In this document: positions 49,361 to 57,747 of the stretch, piece by piece
How positions within the stretch are numbered: the first letter of the stretch is position 1
How the letters are laid out: the number at the start of each line of letters is the position of its first letter
NCBI GenBank assembly: GCA_947630135.1
Contig: CANRGH010000013.1
Coordinates: 1 to 60,551 of the forward strand
From: an uncultured Monoglobus sp.
Lineage (GTDB): Bacteria; Bacillota; Clostridia; Monoglobales; Monoglobaceae
Direction of reading: 5' to 3'
Length of the DNA: 60,551 nucleotides
The notes under the pieces: model-generated
Seen by the model: only the letters and a program-made list of their open reading frames with translations
Database searches by the model: none
Told to the model about the DNA's origin: nothing
Program-made: the position numbers and the translations under genes

Positions 49361-49398
49361 CTGTTTAAAATTTTTTGTCTTTAAAAATATTCACGCCT
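49329..49398. repeat. Imperfect direct repeat, left copy
   Basis: TGCAAAACCGCCGTTTTTCTG, then AATTTTTTGTCTTTAAAAATA and TTCACGCCT, align with 52475-52550. The right copy has an 11-base insertion. The GCGTGAATATT end in both corresponds on the minus strand to the last codons and stop of the DUF5131 gene. Confidence 0.55.
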
Positions 49399-49470
49399 TT
49401 TCTCATATGATTCCGGATTTTTGGATAATTCTTTGATTTTTCAAATACATATTATACGAAGATTAATCAC

Positions 49471-52356
49471 TCACACGAATTCTGTTAATAATTCTTTTAC
49501 GCTATCCAAAAGTTCTATTGCAATATCTGTGTTTTTAAGTCTCATCACGGTTTCTTCAGATGTACTGAGACCCAGAAAATTTATGCTTCCGTACCAAATC
49601 AGCTGTCTGTCGATAACCGAAAATTTTTGATACATTTTAGAAATGAATTTTACCTTTATTTCTCGGGCTTTAAGCATATTTATGCATTCACGGACTTTGC
49701 GCTTCGTGTTTTCATTTTTATAATCGGTTTCCGGTCTGGTTATGATCTTTAATTTAGCCGTCATGGATTCAAATCTGTCTATCAATTTGCCGATTGTGCG
49801 TTTGGATAAAAACGGACTTGCTATTATTACTTCATTATTTGCCTCTGTTATATCGACTGCAAATGTTTCCATAAAATTATCGGTATTATATATGCTGCTG
49901 ATATCATATTTTTCATTATCTGAACATTTTATTTTATAGCCAATACTATTATATCCTTTAAGCCTTTTTTGATACATTTTTTCAATTATAGGCACATGAA
50001 TATCTATATAATCATAAATTCTGACTTCTGTTTTTCCCGCGTATTCTCTGTGAAGCCTACCCGAATACTGACTAAGTGTCCCTTTCCACGAAATAGGCAT
50101 AGCCAACAGTAGTGTATCAAGACGCGGAAAATCAAAACCTTCTCCAACATATTTCCCTGTAGCGATCAGTATTAAACTATTATCATCGGAAATCTTGTTC
50201 AGTCTTGTTAATAATTCTGAATTATACCTGTTCCCCATACCTCCGATCAACTTAATGACATTGTAGCCTTTTAATTTTTCAGACAAAATATCCACATGAT
50301 TTGTACGTTCAGTTAGAATAATCGGCGTTCTGCCTTCTTGAACATTTTTAATACAGTCACTGATTATCATGGCATTCCTTATTTCATTTTCTGCCATATC
50401 GGCGTATAAACTTTGAACGCTTTCGTTACTACTATAAAACCGAGTAAACCTCGGTATCATATAATGTTCAAATGAATGTTTTTCTAAAGCGATTTTACAA
50501 TTTTCTTTATAAGCAATGTTCCCGCACTGCATATAAATAATAGGGTGGTGTCCGTCCTGCCGTACAGGGGTTGCGGTCAAGCCGTAAACATACTTTGCGC
50601 TTACGTTTTTCAATATCTGTTCAAAACTGAATGCTGAAACGTGATGACATTCATCAACAATAACCATACCATAATTCTTTACAATACTTTTTACTTCTCC
50701 TTCCGAGACAAGCGACTGCATAACCGCAACATCTATAATTCCGCTCGGACTGTTTTTTGCTCCGCTGATTTGTCCGATTATGTCTTTTTTGCGTATTCTG
50801 CCCTTAGGTGTATACTCAATAGGTAACTCTTCATCTATTATTAAAAATTCTTTCAGCCTTTCAATCCATTGTTTCAAGAGGCTTGTTCGGTGCACAAGAA
50901 TAAGTGTATTAACCTTACGTTCTGCAATAATACTTGCGCCAACCACGGTTTTTCCAAAAGCGGTTGTCGCATATAATGTGCCTGTATTTACGCTAAGCAT
51001 TTTAGCTTTTGCTTCTTCCTGTTCCGGACGCAAAATACCGTTAAATGCAACATTAATATGACGACCCTTATTTGTTTTATCCTTCAAATTCATATTGATG
51101 CCGTTAGCGGCGAATATCCGCATTACCTCGTCATACAACCCGCGCGGCAAACCAATATATTCGCCGGTATCTTCGGCGCATGAAATGATTCTCGGCTTAT
51201 TATATGTTGACAGTCTCATTGCCTGAGCTTTATAAAAATCCGGATTTTTAAATGCAGCGAGGCGCTTGATATGTGACAGTCCTTTAGATGATATTCCGAG
51301 CTTTTCTATATAAAGCATATTTGCCGCAATTATATTGACTTCTTTGGGAAAATCGTTTTCGGAAAGAATAATGGGCCGTTTTGTTTCCCACGGCTTTTCC
51401 GAACTATCTTCATATAAATCACCTGTGTCAGAGCCGCCTAAAGCTTTAATAAAATTATTAACTTCAGAATTTGATATTTTTTTAATTTCTGACATAATAG
51501 CCCATTGGTCAGGATATATTTGAAAATTTTCGTCAACAAATTTTGAATTGCCTTGCTTTCCGGGTTCTTTCTGGAGAGGCAGAGCAATCAAATTTCCAAA
51601 TCCTCCTCTTGGCATTGTATCCTGATTTGGAAATAATCTGTCATATGATGAGAATTTTATCTCATGACGCTCATTCATAGCCGCTGTTAATATGCAGCCG
51701 CCCAGTTTACGCGCCAGCGAAGCCGAAATGTTCTCAGAGAAAAACATCCATAAGTGACCGCCGGCACCGGAGCGTGAGCGCTCAATATATGTCGGTATTT
51801 TCTTGCTTTTACACAATTCATACACAACTTGAATATCATGTTTCCAATTTCCGTCATCAAAGTCTATAGCAAGAAATCTACACGTTTCATCGAATAACAT
51901 CGGATAAATACCGACGGTAATTTTGCCGCTTAAATGGTCATATACTGCCTTACGATCAAATTTTGCATAATTCTTATATTGACAATCGGAGCATTTCCCC
52001 AACGGCTTAAGACATACGGACGGATTCCATTCATTCAAACACACGGGCGAATAACCGCACTTTCCGGCTTTGTTTTCCCAACGCTTTGCGTATACATCGG
52101 GACGCCCTATAAACAGCGACATGAATAACTTTATCTTATCTTCCGGAGAACTATAACGTGTAATTTTGCCATTCGAATAATCATTCGGCAAAAGAAAGCC
52201 CCGTTTATCCCACCAAGATTTTGAACACACAAGGATTCGTCCTTTCTCGGACAATGAACGGTATATTACTACCGTCTCTCCATTCTCGCTGTTTGTTCCA
52301 CAAGTGATGACTTCATACGCTTCGCCAATTTTTGAAATATATTTTTGAGGTTTCAT
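49471..52356 (-). CDS. Primase-helicase-PLD fusion protein (TOTE-like conflict protein)
   Basis: The 961-residue protein combines four parts. First, an N-terminal segment of about 80 residues. Second, a zinc-ribbon-containing archaeo-eukaryotic-primase domain (Cys 100, 106, 115, 122, 125; catalytic AIDFDDG with D165/D167; SRSGAGGHLWMFF with H201; LFPNQDTMPRGGFGNLIALP). Third, an SF2 helicase (P-loop TTAFGKTVVG at 464-473, DECHH at 568-572, GLTATPVRQDG, QYSGRLHREY). Fourth, a phospholipase-D-like nuclease at the C-terminus, where the expected H-x-K-x4-D reads YQKFSVID (Tyr909, Lys911, Asp916). Primase domains of this type are labelled TOTE conflict-system primases in databases; roles in defence or element biology are inferred. 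It is AT-rich, has no operon partner, and lies between direct repeats. Confidence 0.8.
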   Translation of the reverse strand: MKPQKYISKIGEAYEVITCGTNSENGETVVIYRSLSEKGRILVCSKSWWDKRGFLLPNDYSNGKITRYSSPEDKIKLFMSLFIGRPDVYAKRWENKAGKCGYSPVCLNEWNPSVCLKPLGKCSDCQYKNYAKFDRKAVYDHLSGKITVGIYPMLFDETCRFLAIDFDDGNWKHDIQVVYELCKSKKIPTYIERSRSGAGGHLWMFFSENISASLARKLGGCILTAAMNERHEIKFSSYDRLFPNQDTMPRGGFGNLIALPLQKEPGKQGNSKFVDENFQIYPDQWAIMSEIKKISNSEVNNFIKALGGSDTGDLYEDSSEKPWETKRPIILSENDFPKEVNIIAANMLYIEKLGISSKGLSHIKRLAAFKNPDFYKAQAMRLSTYNKPRIISCAEDTGEYIGLPRGLYDEVMRIFAANGINMNLKDKTNKGRHINVAFNGILRPEQEEAKAKMLSVNTGTLYATTAFGKTVVGASIIAERKVNTLILVHRTSLLKQWIERLKEFLIIDEELPIEYTPKGRIRKKDIIGQISGAKNSPSGIIDVAVMQSLVSEGEVKSIVKNYGMVIVDECHHVSAFSFEQILKNVSAKYVYGLTATPVRQDGHHPIIYMQCGNIAYKENCKIALEKHSFEHYMIPRFTRFYSSNESVQSLYADMAENEIRNAMIISDCIKNVQEGRTPIILTERTNHVDILSEKLKGYNVIKLIGGMGNRYNSELLTRLNKISDDNSLILIATGKYVGEGFDFPRLDTLLLAMPISWKGTLSQYSGRLHREYAGKTEVRIYDYIDIHVPIIEKMYQKRLKGYNSIGYKIKCSDNEKYDISSIYNTDNFMETFAVDITEANNEVIIASPFLSKRTIGKLIDRFESMTAKLKIITRPETDYKNENTKRKVRECINMLKAREIKVKFISKMYQKFSVIDRQLIWYGSINFLGLSTSEETVMRLKNTDIAIELLDSVKELLTEFV

Positions 52357-52474
52357 ATTATTAATTACCTTTCATAATATACGCGATCGCACAATGATTT
52401 TGCTTTCTCAAAATCTTAGAGGTTTTAATTATGATTTACATATATCATCTGTTCCATAATGTCCAATCCCTTGT

Positions 52475-52550
52475 GGCGGTTGTATATGCAAAACCGCCAT
52501 TTTTTGTCTGTTTTGCCCATCGGCAATTTTTTGTTTTAAAATATTCACGC
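52475..52550. repeat. Imperfect direct repeat, right copy, with plus-strand terminator-like hairpin
   Basis: GGCGGTT/AACCGCC hairpin (52475-52499) is followed by TTTTTTG on the plus strand, though no plus-strand gene precedes it. The stretch to TTCACGCCT matches 49329-49398. Confidence 0.55.
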
Positions 52551-53423
52551 CTGTTCGCAATTGCCACAGTCGCTGCAGCCGTTGCAGCTGATCTTCATAC
52601 CGCAGGTTTGGCAGCGCTCGCGAAAGCGCGGAACATACAGCCTATCCTCGGGTATCGGCATTCCCCAATCGTCGTACAGCTTGAACTCAATCGGCCTGCC
52701 GCGATAGCTGAGGCCCGATTTATAGGCCTGCGTGCTCTGCAGCGTGTTTCCCTCGATTTTATAAAGCCTGCCGTCCTTTATAAATCTCCGCCCCGTGCCG
52801 CAGAAAACAAACGTCACATCATATTCAATGCACTCCTCGCGCAGCGCTCTCACCCAGTCATAATTGCACGGACGCGCGCCGTCGTAATTTTCGCCATCGC
52901 ACAGCACCTGCTCTATCTGTCCGCTCCCGAGATATTTTCTGATGCTGACCGGCCCGATAAACGGCGCGCACATTATGCCCTTGTGCTTAAAGGGCAGCTC
53001 AAGCATTATCGGTATCCGCTCGTCGGCGCGCCTTTGGTTCTCGCAGGTGACGTTGAAAAACACATTTTCCCAGCCGTCACCCCAGCCGCGCGGAAGATGC
53101 GCGGCTACGCGCTCCGGCCGCTTGGTCAGCAAAAAGAATTTAACGTCGGGCCTGCGCGCTATTATATCCCACGCCTCATCGCGCCACGCGTCCGCTTCCT
53201 CAAGAAAAAAGTCCGAGGTCATGCACACACGCAGCATTTCGCCGCTTTTCACCTTGTAATTTCCCCGCCTGTCCTTCTGCAGCGGGTATTTAAAGCCGGT
53301 CTTTGTTCTAAAAATATCCGAGCCGTCCCTATCGCGCATCCGGTCGAGGAAAAACATATAGCAATTGTCGCAGCCCTCGCTCTTTTTGCGGCACCCGTGC
53401 CACGGATTCCAAATATCATGCAT
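52545..53423 (-). CDS. DUF5131 (phage Gp37/Gp68-like) protein
   Basis: The 292-residue protein fits the DUF5131/Gp37Gp68 family, found in phages and bacteria and of unknown activity. It opens with IWNPWHGCRKKSEGCDNCYM, whose Cys spacing resembles an iron-sulphur or zinc site, and continues with VCMTSDFFLEEADAWRDEAW and FFLLTKRPERVAAHLP, both family signatures. A Cys-rich C-terminus (CQTCGMKISCNGCSDCGNCE) probably binds metal. It lies downstream of the MBL gene on the same strand. Confidence 0.82.
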   Translation of the reverse strand: MHDIWNPWHGCRKKSEGCDNCYMFFLDRMRDRDGSDIFRTKTGFKYPLQKDRRGNYKVKSGEMLRVCMTSDFFLEEADAWRDEAWDIIARRPDVKFFLLTKRPERVAAHLPRGWGDGWENVFFNVTCENQRRADERIPIMLELPFKHKGIMCAPFIGPVSIRKYLGSGQIEQVLCDGENYDGARPCNYDWVRALREECIEYDVTFVFCGTGRRFIKDGRLYKIEGNTLQSTQAYKSGLSYRGRPIEFKLYDDWGMPIPEDRLYVPRFRERCQTCGMKISCNGCSDCGNCEQA

Positions 53424-53463
53424 AATATACCCTCTTAATTGCGACTGCGTTTTCCGCTTTAAG

Positions 53464-54054
53464 CTAAATTTCTATTACCTCTCCCGCCTCGACAATCATA
53501 GCGGACGGCGTTTTGAACCACTCGGCTTTTTCGCGGTCAAAAAGCTTACCCGGCGACATGTGTATCGGAACGGTATGCTTTGCCCCGATAAGCTTGGCGC
53601 ACTCGATCGCCTCGGGTATGCCCATGTTGAAATACCCGTCGATCGGCAAAAACGCGTAGTCGATATTTCTGTTTTTAAGCTCCGCCATTTGCTCGGTTTT
53701 TGATGTGTCGCCCGCGAAATACAGCGTTTTTCCGCCGAGCGTGACAAGATAGCCTACGCACTCCCCCGCGTCGTGATTTTTGTTATACGCCTGCGTCGGC
53801 TCAATGCGGACCCCCGCAAAATCGAGCGTCTTATAGCCGTCCTTTGTTATCGCGTCGCTGTTTTGGAATATCACGCAGCCTTCGGAGCGCGGCACCATGT
53901 CTATCCTGTTGTGGTCGGGATGCTGATGCGTCACGATTATCAGATCCGCCTTTTTGTCATATCCCTCGCCCGCGAACGGATCAATATAGATAACCTCGCC
54001 CGTTCCGAGAGTCAGCCGAAAACTTGCGTGTCCCTGATATAAAAGCTCTGCCAT
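53464..54054 (-). CDS. Metallo-beta-lactamase-fold hydrolase (UPF0173-like)
   Basis: The 196-residue protein is a compact MBL-fold hydrolase with the metal motif VTHQHPDHNRID (H-x-H-x-D-H), the ligand strand TLYFAGDTSKTEQM and AKHTVPIHMSPG with a late His ligand. Related short MBL proteins are annotated as UPF0173 or L-ascorbate lactonase-like; substrate cannot be told. GGAGGTAAAGCG precedes the ATG. Confidence 0.88.
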   Translation of the reverse strand: MAELLYQGHASFRLTLGTGEVIYIDPFAGEGYDKKADLIIVTHQHPDHNRIDMVPRSEGCVIFQNSDAITKDGYKTLDFAGVRIEPTQAYNKNHDAGECVGYLVTLGGKTLYFAGDTSKTEQMAELKNRNIDYAFLPIDGYFNMGIPEAIECAKLIGAKHTVPIHMSPGKLFDREKAEWFKTPSAMIVEAGEVIEI

Positions 54055-54133
54055 ACGCTTTACCTCCTTATTGTTATAAATTCCTTTCTTAACCTATCTA
54101 AAGCTAATTCTGTTGACATATATTTGACATCAC

Positions 54134-55264
54134 TTAATTTAACAATTTTTTAAGTTCCGAGTCTAAAATCTGAATATCGGCTTTATCCACCAAATGCTTG
54201 GAATAATCATCATAACTTCCATATTTCCCTTCCGGGCCAACCTGATTCCACAACGCTTCTCTTTGAAATATCTTGTATGTAACATCTTCAATATTTTTAA
54301 AATATTCGTCTTGTGTTATTCCCATTCCCTCTATATAACCAACAAAAAAATCATTTTTGCCTTCCTCCAATCCTGTTTTGACTTGTGCCAAATAATTGTC
54401 AATTCTATCCTGCGAAGGCAATATTCCCAACCGTTCAGCCTCAGCATTAAGCACCGTGACGCGTATTAATTCTTCAACTCTTTCCTCAAATGTTCCGGAA
54501 TTTGTCATAGTACTATTAATTCTTTCGGCTTCAATATCTTTTTTTGTAATTTCATAGCCGTCAACAATAATAACCACCTTGCTCATTTCGGGATTATCCG
54601 ATAATGCCTTAATTTTTTGCCCAAGCAAAATCCCTGATTCTTTATCATTGATTGCTATATTATCAAGACTACTGTTTGAGGCATTCATTTGGGCTCCGGC
54701 ATATTGTACACTTAGCGCTGTCAAGTTTAACGGCATCGTGATACTATACCGAAATCCGTTAGCGTGATATTTTATTTTAATAGACATCTCCGTTATCATA
54801 TTTTCAATATTACTTGATAGTACATCTTTCTTCAAAATAATGTGCTGTTTAAGCCCGCTCTTTTGGTTTGCTTCCAAATTAATATGATATGTGCCGTTTC
54901 CGGTATTATAAAACAATATATATCCTTTTAATTCATCAGGCAAAATCGGCTCTATACGAACATCTGTCATAGTTATTTTGTCGTTTCTGTTTCCAAATAC
55001 ATAATCAATACATATGTCATTATAATTCAAATAATTATTAATTAATTCATCACTCTGCCGCTCTGACCACTTAGGATTAAAAAGCCCAACTAATTTTTCA
55101 TAGCTTTCCGAATTACAATTCTCAACTGATACATTGGTGGCCATAACATCTATTTCATCGGATAATTCCCCATTAATAAACATTTTCACCACATAAACCG
55201 CGCCAATAGCAAAAATTATACATATTAAGCAAACAGATAATAAAATTACATTATGTTTTTTCAT
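54134..55264 (-). CDS. Membrane-anchored SurA_N-like protein without a rotamase domain
   Basis: The 376-residue protein has one N-terminal membrane helix (VILLSVCLICIIFAIGAVYV), a beta-rich extracytoplasmic region (about 40-205) of unknown type, and a C-terminal helical domain (from VVIIVDGYEITKKDIEAERI) that looks like the SurA/PrsA N-terminal chaperone domain (TVLNAEAERLGILPSQDRID). The parvulin domain usual in such foldases is missing. Codon usage is AT-rich. The promoter at 55366-55395 and a lack of close neighbours suggest a single-gene unit. Confidence 0.7.
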   Translation of the reverse strand: MKKHNVILLSVCLICIIFAIGAVYVVKMFINGELSDEIDVMATNVSVENCNSESYEKLVGLFNPKWSERQSDELINNYLNYNDICIDYVFGNRNDKITMTDVRIEPILPDELKGYILFYNTGNGTYHINLEANQKSGLKQHIILKKDVLSSNIENMITEMSIKIKYHANGFRYSITMPLNLTALSVQYAGAQMNASNSSLDNIAINDKESGILLGQKIKALSDNPEMSKVVIIVDGYEITKKDIEAERINSTMTNSGTFEERVEELIRVTVLNAEAERLGILPSQDRIDNYLAQVKTGLEEGKNDFFVGYIEGMGITQDEYFKNIEDVTYKIFQREALWNQVGPEGKYGSYDDYSKHLVDKADIQILDSELKKLLN

Positions 55265-55365
55265 TTAGTCCACCAGCCCTATATCTGTTTTTTCCACGCT
55301 TTGAGGAAATATCAATATACCATGATAACCTAAGGCAGGTAACAAATATTTCCCAACTTATTTTT

Positions 55366-55395
55366 ACTATACCATATGCATATTGATTTTGTCAA
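55366..55395 (-). promoter_or_regulatory. Promoter of the SurA_N-like gene
   Basis: The minus strand reads TTGACA, an 18-base spacer, then TATAGT. Confidence 0.6.
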
Positions 55396-55423
55396 TCGGC
55401 TAACGTAGTGATTAGTGAATAGA

Positions 55424-55528
55424 GCGGGCGGATATTATCCGCCCCTACGGCGCCGGAGATATATCGGATCGCCACAAACCGTGCGAATTGTATCAAACCC
55501 GTAGGGGCGGACGACCCCGGCCGCCCGT
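55424..55528. repeat. Two R1 repeats in opposite orientation
   Basis: Units at 55424-55447 (GCGGGCGGATATTATCCGCC + CCTAC) and 55501-55528 (GTAGGGGCGGACGACCCCGG + CCGCCCG) flank about 50 unremarkable bases. A fragment of R3-like sequence (GTGATTAGTGAATAGAG) precedes the first. Confidence 0.7.
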
Positions 55529-55561
55529 AAAATTATATTTTCGTCGATTTTATACAAAACT

Positions 55562-55590
55562 AAAAAGCCCCGGAAATCCGAGGCTTTTTT
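55562..55590 (-). terminator. Terminator of the tRNA-Asn locus
   Basis: AGCCTCGG/CCGGGGCT (one G-U) with an AUUU loop is followed by TTTTTAG on the minus strand, immediately after the tRNA 3' end. Confidence 0.8.
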
Positions 55591-55650
55591 TGGCTCCTCC
55601 AGTTGGACTCGAACCAACGACCCTGCGGTTAACAGCCGCATGCTCTGCCA
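55591..55650 (-). pseudogene. 5'-truncated tRNA-Asn (anticodon GTT)
   Basis: The minus strand has a complete anticodon arm (GCGGC-TGTTAAC-CGC), variable region, T-arm (CGTTGGTTCGAGTCCAACT), 3' acceptor strand GGAGGAG and CCA. The 5' acceptor strand and the first half of the D-arm (about 15 bases) are absent; upstream of TGGCAGAGC the sequence reads TTGTTTTGTTGACGTA, which cannot pair with the 3' strand. The break lies next to a serine recombinase gene, suggesting the 3' fragment left at an element junction. Confidence 0.75.
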
Positions 55651-55711
55651 TACGTCAACAAAACAACCCATAAATTCGCGCATGAATTTTCGCACTTTTC
55701 CATGGATTGTT

Positions 55712-57346
55712 CTATATTGCTGTTGTTTCCTCCGTTACGTTTGCCGCTAAATTATTACATTTCGGAATATAGCGGCAGTTTTCGCTGAAGAATTGTCTGT
55801 AGCTTATATTAAACTTAATTTCTATCTTGTACCCTCTGCCCACCTTTACATAGTCTATCAACCCGCAAATTATCATCTTCTTCCGCTCGTTTGAAGCGTT
55901 TTTAAATTCGTCCGCCCATGTCACAAACTGCTGATAGTAATAGTCGAGTTTATTGAAAATTTTTGTCTTTTCCGAGAGCACTGTATCACATTCCGTTAAT
56001 TTATCCGCTGTTGATTTAAGCTCTTTCTTTGTTGAGTCAATAGACAGCGACAGCACATCTATTGTAAACACGCTTTCGCCGCTCAAACATTTACCGATCT
56101 CTGCGGCAAGTTCGTTCAGGCGATTTTCAAGTTTAAACTTCTGCCTTGCAAGCTCGGCTTTAAGTTTTTTCTTTTCGTCTATTTCTCGGCTGTAGCGCAG
56201 CTCAAGAGCTTTATCTCTCGGCGTTTGCTTGATCGCGGATAAATAATGCTCTACGATTTCAAGAATAACATTGTCGATTTTATTTGCCATATATACGGAT
56301 TGTCCATCGCACTCATTTAATTTTCGGGCTTTATGATAGCAAATATATCTTATAGTCTGATGTGAACATACCGTTCCGTCTTTTCTCTTATGGCTTTCGA
56401 TTTTATTTGAAGCGTTAAGCGCTCCGCCGCAATGCGCACAATAAATATTTCCAGAAAGCAGCGTTTTGCCCTTTGTTGTTCTGGCTATATGCTGTTTTTC
56501 ATCATTTATGCCCGAACGCTGTTTTAAGATATGCTGAACGCTGTCAAATACATTGTCGTCTATAACCGCAAGGTGTTCAAGCTTTGGAGAGATCGTATCA
56601 CCCGCGGCATAGTAGCCGCAGTACAGCCTATTCTTTAATATTCTGTTGATCGTATTGCATTGAAAGCAGCTGCCGTTATGAGTTTTTATGCCGAGGCTGT
56701 TTATATATTCCGCTAATCTGTATGAGCCGTAGCCTTCGTTCAGAGTCTTATTAAATATGGTCTTTACAATTTCGGCTTCGCCCGGATCAAGTTCAAGGTC
56801 TTTTACCGGCTGACCCTTCTTATTCTTCCTTCCTTTGTTTACGGCTCTGTAGCCAAACGGAACCACTCCTCCATGATATGTTCCCTCGGCTGTAAGTTGT
56901 GCCATCCTTGTTTTTAGACGCATTGATGTTTTAACACTTTCTCCGTTTGCCTGCCAATATCTGATATAGTTCATAAGTTTATCGCCCTGAGTTTCAAGCT
57001 TTTGCTGCCCCTCCTGTGTGCTCCATACTTCTATGCCCTGAGATATAAACCACTCAACGACAAACGGCGTTTCGCTGTCGATTCGTCCGAGCCTGTCAAA
57101 CATATATACAAGCAGTACCTCAAACTCATGTTTTTGAGCCGCCGTTTTTAAATCCTGTATGGCATCTCTGTCATTTGCAGATACTTTAAAGCCCGATACG
57201 CCTTTCTCATAAAACTCTTTTGTAATTATCCAGCCGTTTTGCTCGGCAAACTCATGACAGGCTAATTTTTGCATAGGTATATCGTCTTTTTGGACATCAA
57301 CCTGCTTTTTGGTTGACACTCTGTATAAGCAATATGCTTTTTTCAT
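55712..57346 (-). CDS. Large serine recombinase
   Basis: The 544-residue protein is a serine integrase/transposase: N-terminal resolvase domain with catalytic Ser11 (YCLYRVSTKKQVD) and FEVLLVYMFDRLGR, the recombinase domain (SYRLAEYINSLGIKTHNGSC), a zinc ribbon (GNIYCAHCGGALNAS...YICYHK) and a coiled-coil arm. It is typical of clostridial conjugative or mobilisable transposons. I chose the ATG at 57346 (GGGGTGAC upstream) over the frame to 57364. The neighbouring small gene and the truncated tRNA-Asn fit an element border; other element functions are not in the window. Confidence 0.93.
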   Translation of the reverse strand: MKKAYCLYRVSTKKQVDVQKDDIPMQKLACHEFAEQNGWIITKEFYEKGVSGFKVSANDRDAIQDLKTAAQKHEFEVLLVYMFDRLGRIDSETPFVVEWFISQGIEVWSTQEGQQKLETQGDKLMNYIRYWQANGESVKTSMRLKTRMAQLTAEGTYHGGVVPFGYRAVNKGRKNKKGQPVKDLELDPGEAEIVKTIFNKTLNEGYGSYRLAEYINSLGIKTHNGSCFQCNTINRILKNRLYCGYYAAGDTISPKLEHLAVIDDNVFDSVQHILKQRSGINDEKQHIARTTKGKTLLSGNIYCAHCGGALNASNKIESHKRKDGTVCSHQTIRYICYHKARKLNECDGQSVYMANKIDNVILEIVEHYLSAIKQTPRDKALELRYSREIDEKKKLKAELARQKFKLENRLNELAAEIGKCLSGESVFTIDVLSLSIDSTKKELKSTADKLTECDTVLSEKTKIFNKLDYYYQQFVTWADEFKNASNERKKMIICGLIDYVKVGRGYKIEIKFNISYRQFFSENCRYIPKCNNLAANVTEETTAI

Positions 57347-57462
57347 GGTTTTGTCACCCCACATAATTTAATTATGCAAAGTCATTATTCATATTAACTT
57401 TTCAAACATCTTATATTAAAATACTACTATACCAAATATATTTATGTCAATTTTGCCTCTGC

Positions 57463-57493
57463 ATAAAAAAACAGCGCCTGTTATCAGACGCTG
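57463..57493 (-). terminator. Terminator of the small recombinase-associated gene
   Basis: CAGCGTCTG/CAGGCGCTG with a 4-base loop begins in the last codons of the gene and is followed by TTTTTTT. Confidence 0.85.
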
Positions 57494-57663
57494 CTCGCTA
57501 CTTCTTTACCTAAACGGTTTTCATAAGAAATCAATAAATTTTCCAGTATCGAGTTTTCAACTTCTTTGTTATCGGCTTCGTTAAAGATCAATATGATCGG
57601 CTCATATTTTTCTTTTTCTATAACAAACTCGGTTTCGGAAATTCTTTGGACTTTTTCGTTCAA
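57484..57663 (-). CDS. Small TnpW-like protein next to the serine recombinase
   Basis: From the TTG at 57663 (AGGGA seven bases upstream) the product is 59 residues: VQRISETEFVIEKEKYEPII and LIFNEADNKEVENSILENLL. The pattern of a short beta start followed by a helix loosely resembles TnpW-type proteins that accompany large serine recombinases in transposons; it may also be a regulatory partner. The longer frame to 57717 runs into a hairpin and has no ribosome-binding site. AT-rich. Confidence 0.55.
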   Translation of the reverse strand: MNEKVQRISETEFVIEKEKYEPIILIFNEADNKEVENSILENLLISYENRLGKEVASSV

Positions 57664-57694
57664 TAACACATCCCTGCCTATCCTATGAATTTTC

Positions 57695-57747
57695 AATATC
57701 AACAACAAAATCAGCATAGGATCAATGCTATTTTTGTTGTTGATATT
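57695..57747 (-). promoter_or_regulatory. Long inverted repeat upstream of the TnpW-like gene
   Basis: AATATCAACAACAAAA-x2-AGCAT (57695-57717) pairs with its complement at 57725-57747, a stem of about 21 pairs with a 7-base loop. The right arm contains the stop codon of an upstream reading frame (57728-57928, ending ANRCLSGLNKYQQQK). It could be an attenuator or translational control element. Confidence 0.45.

Noticed and set aside
52431..53438. A 335-codon plus-strand frame opposite the DUF5131 gene
   Set aside because: Antisense shadow; the minus-strand frame has family motifs and the better start.
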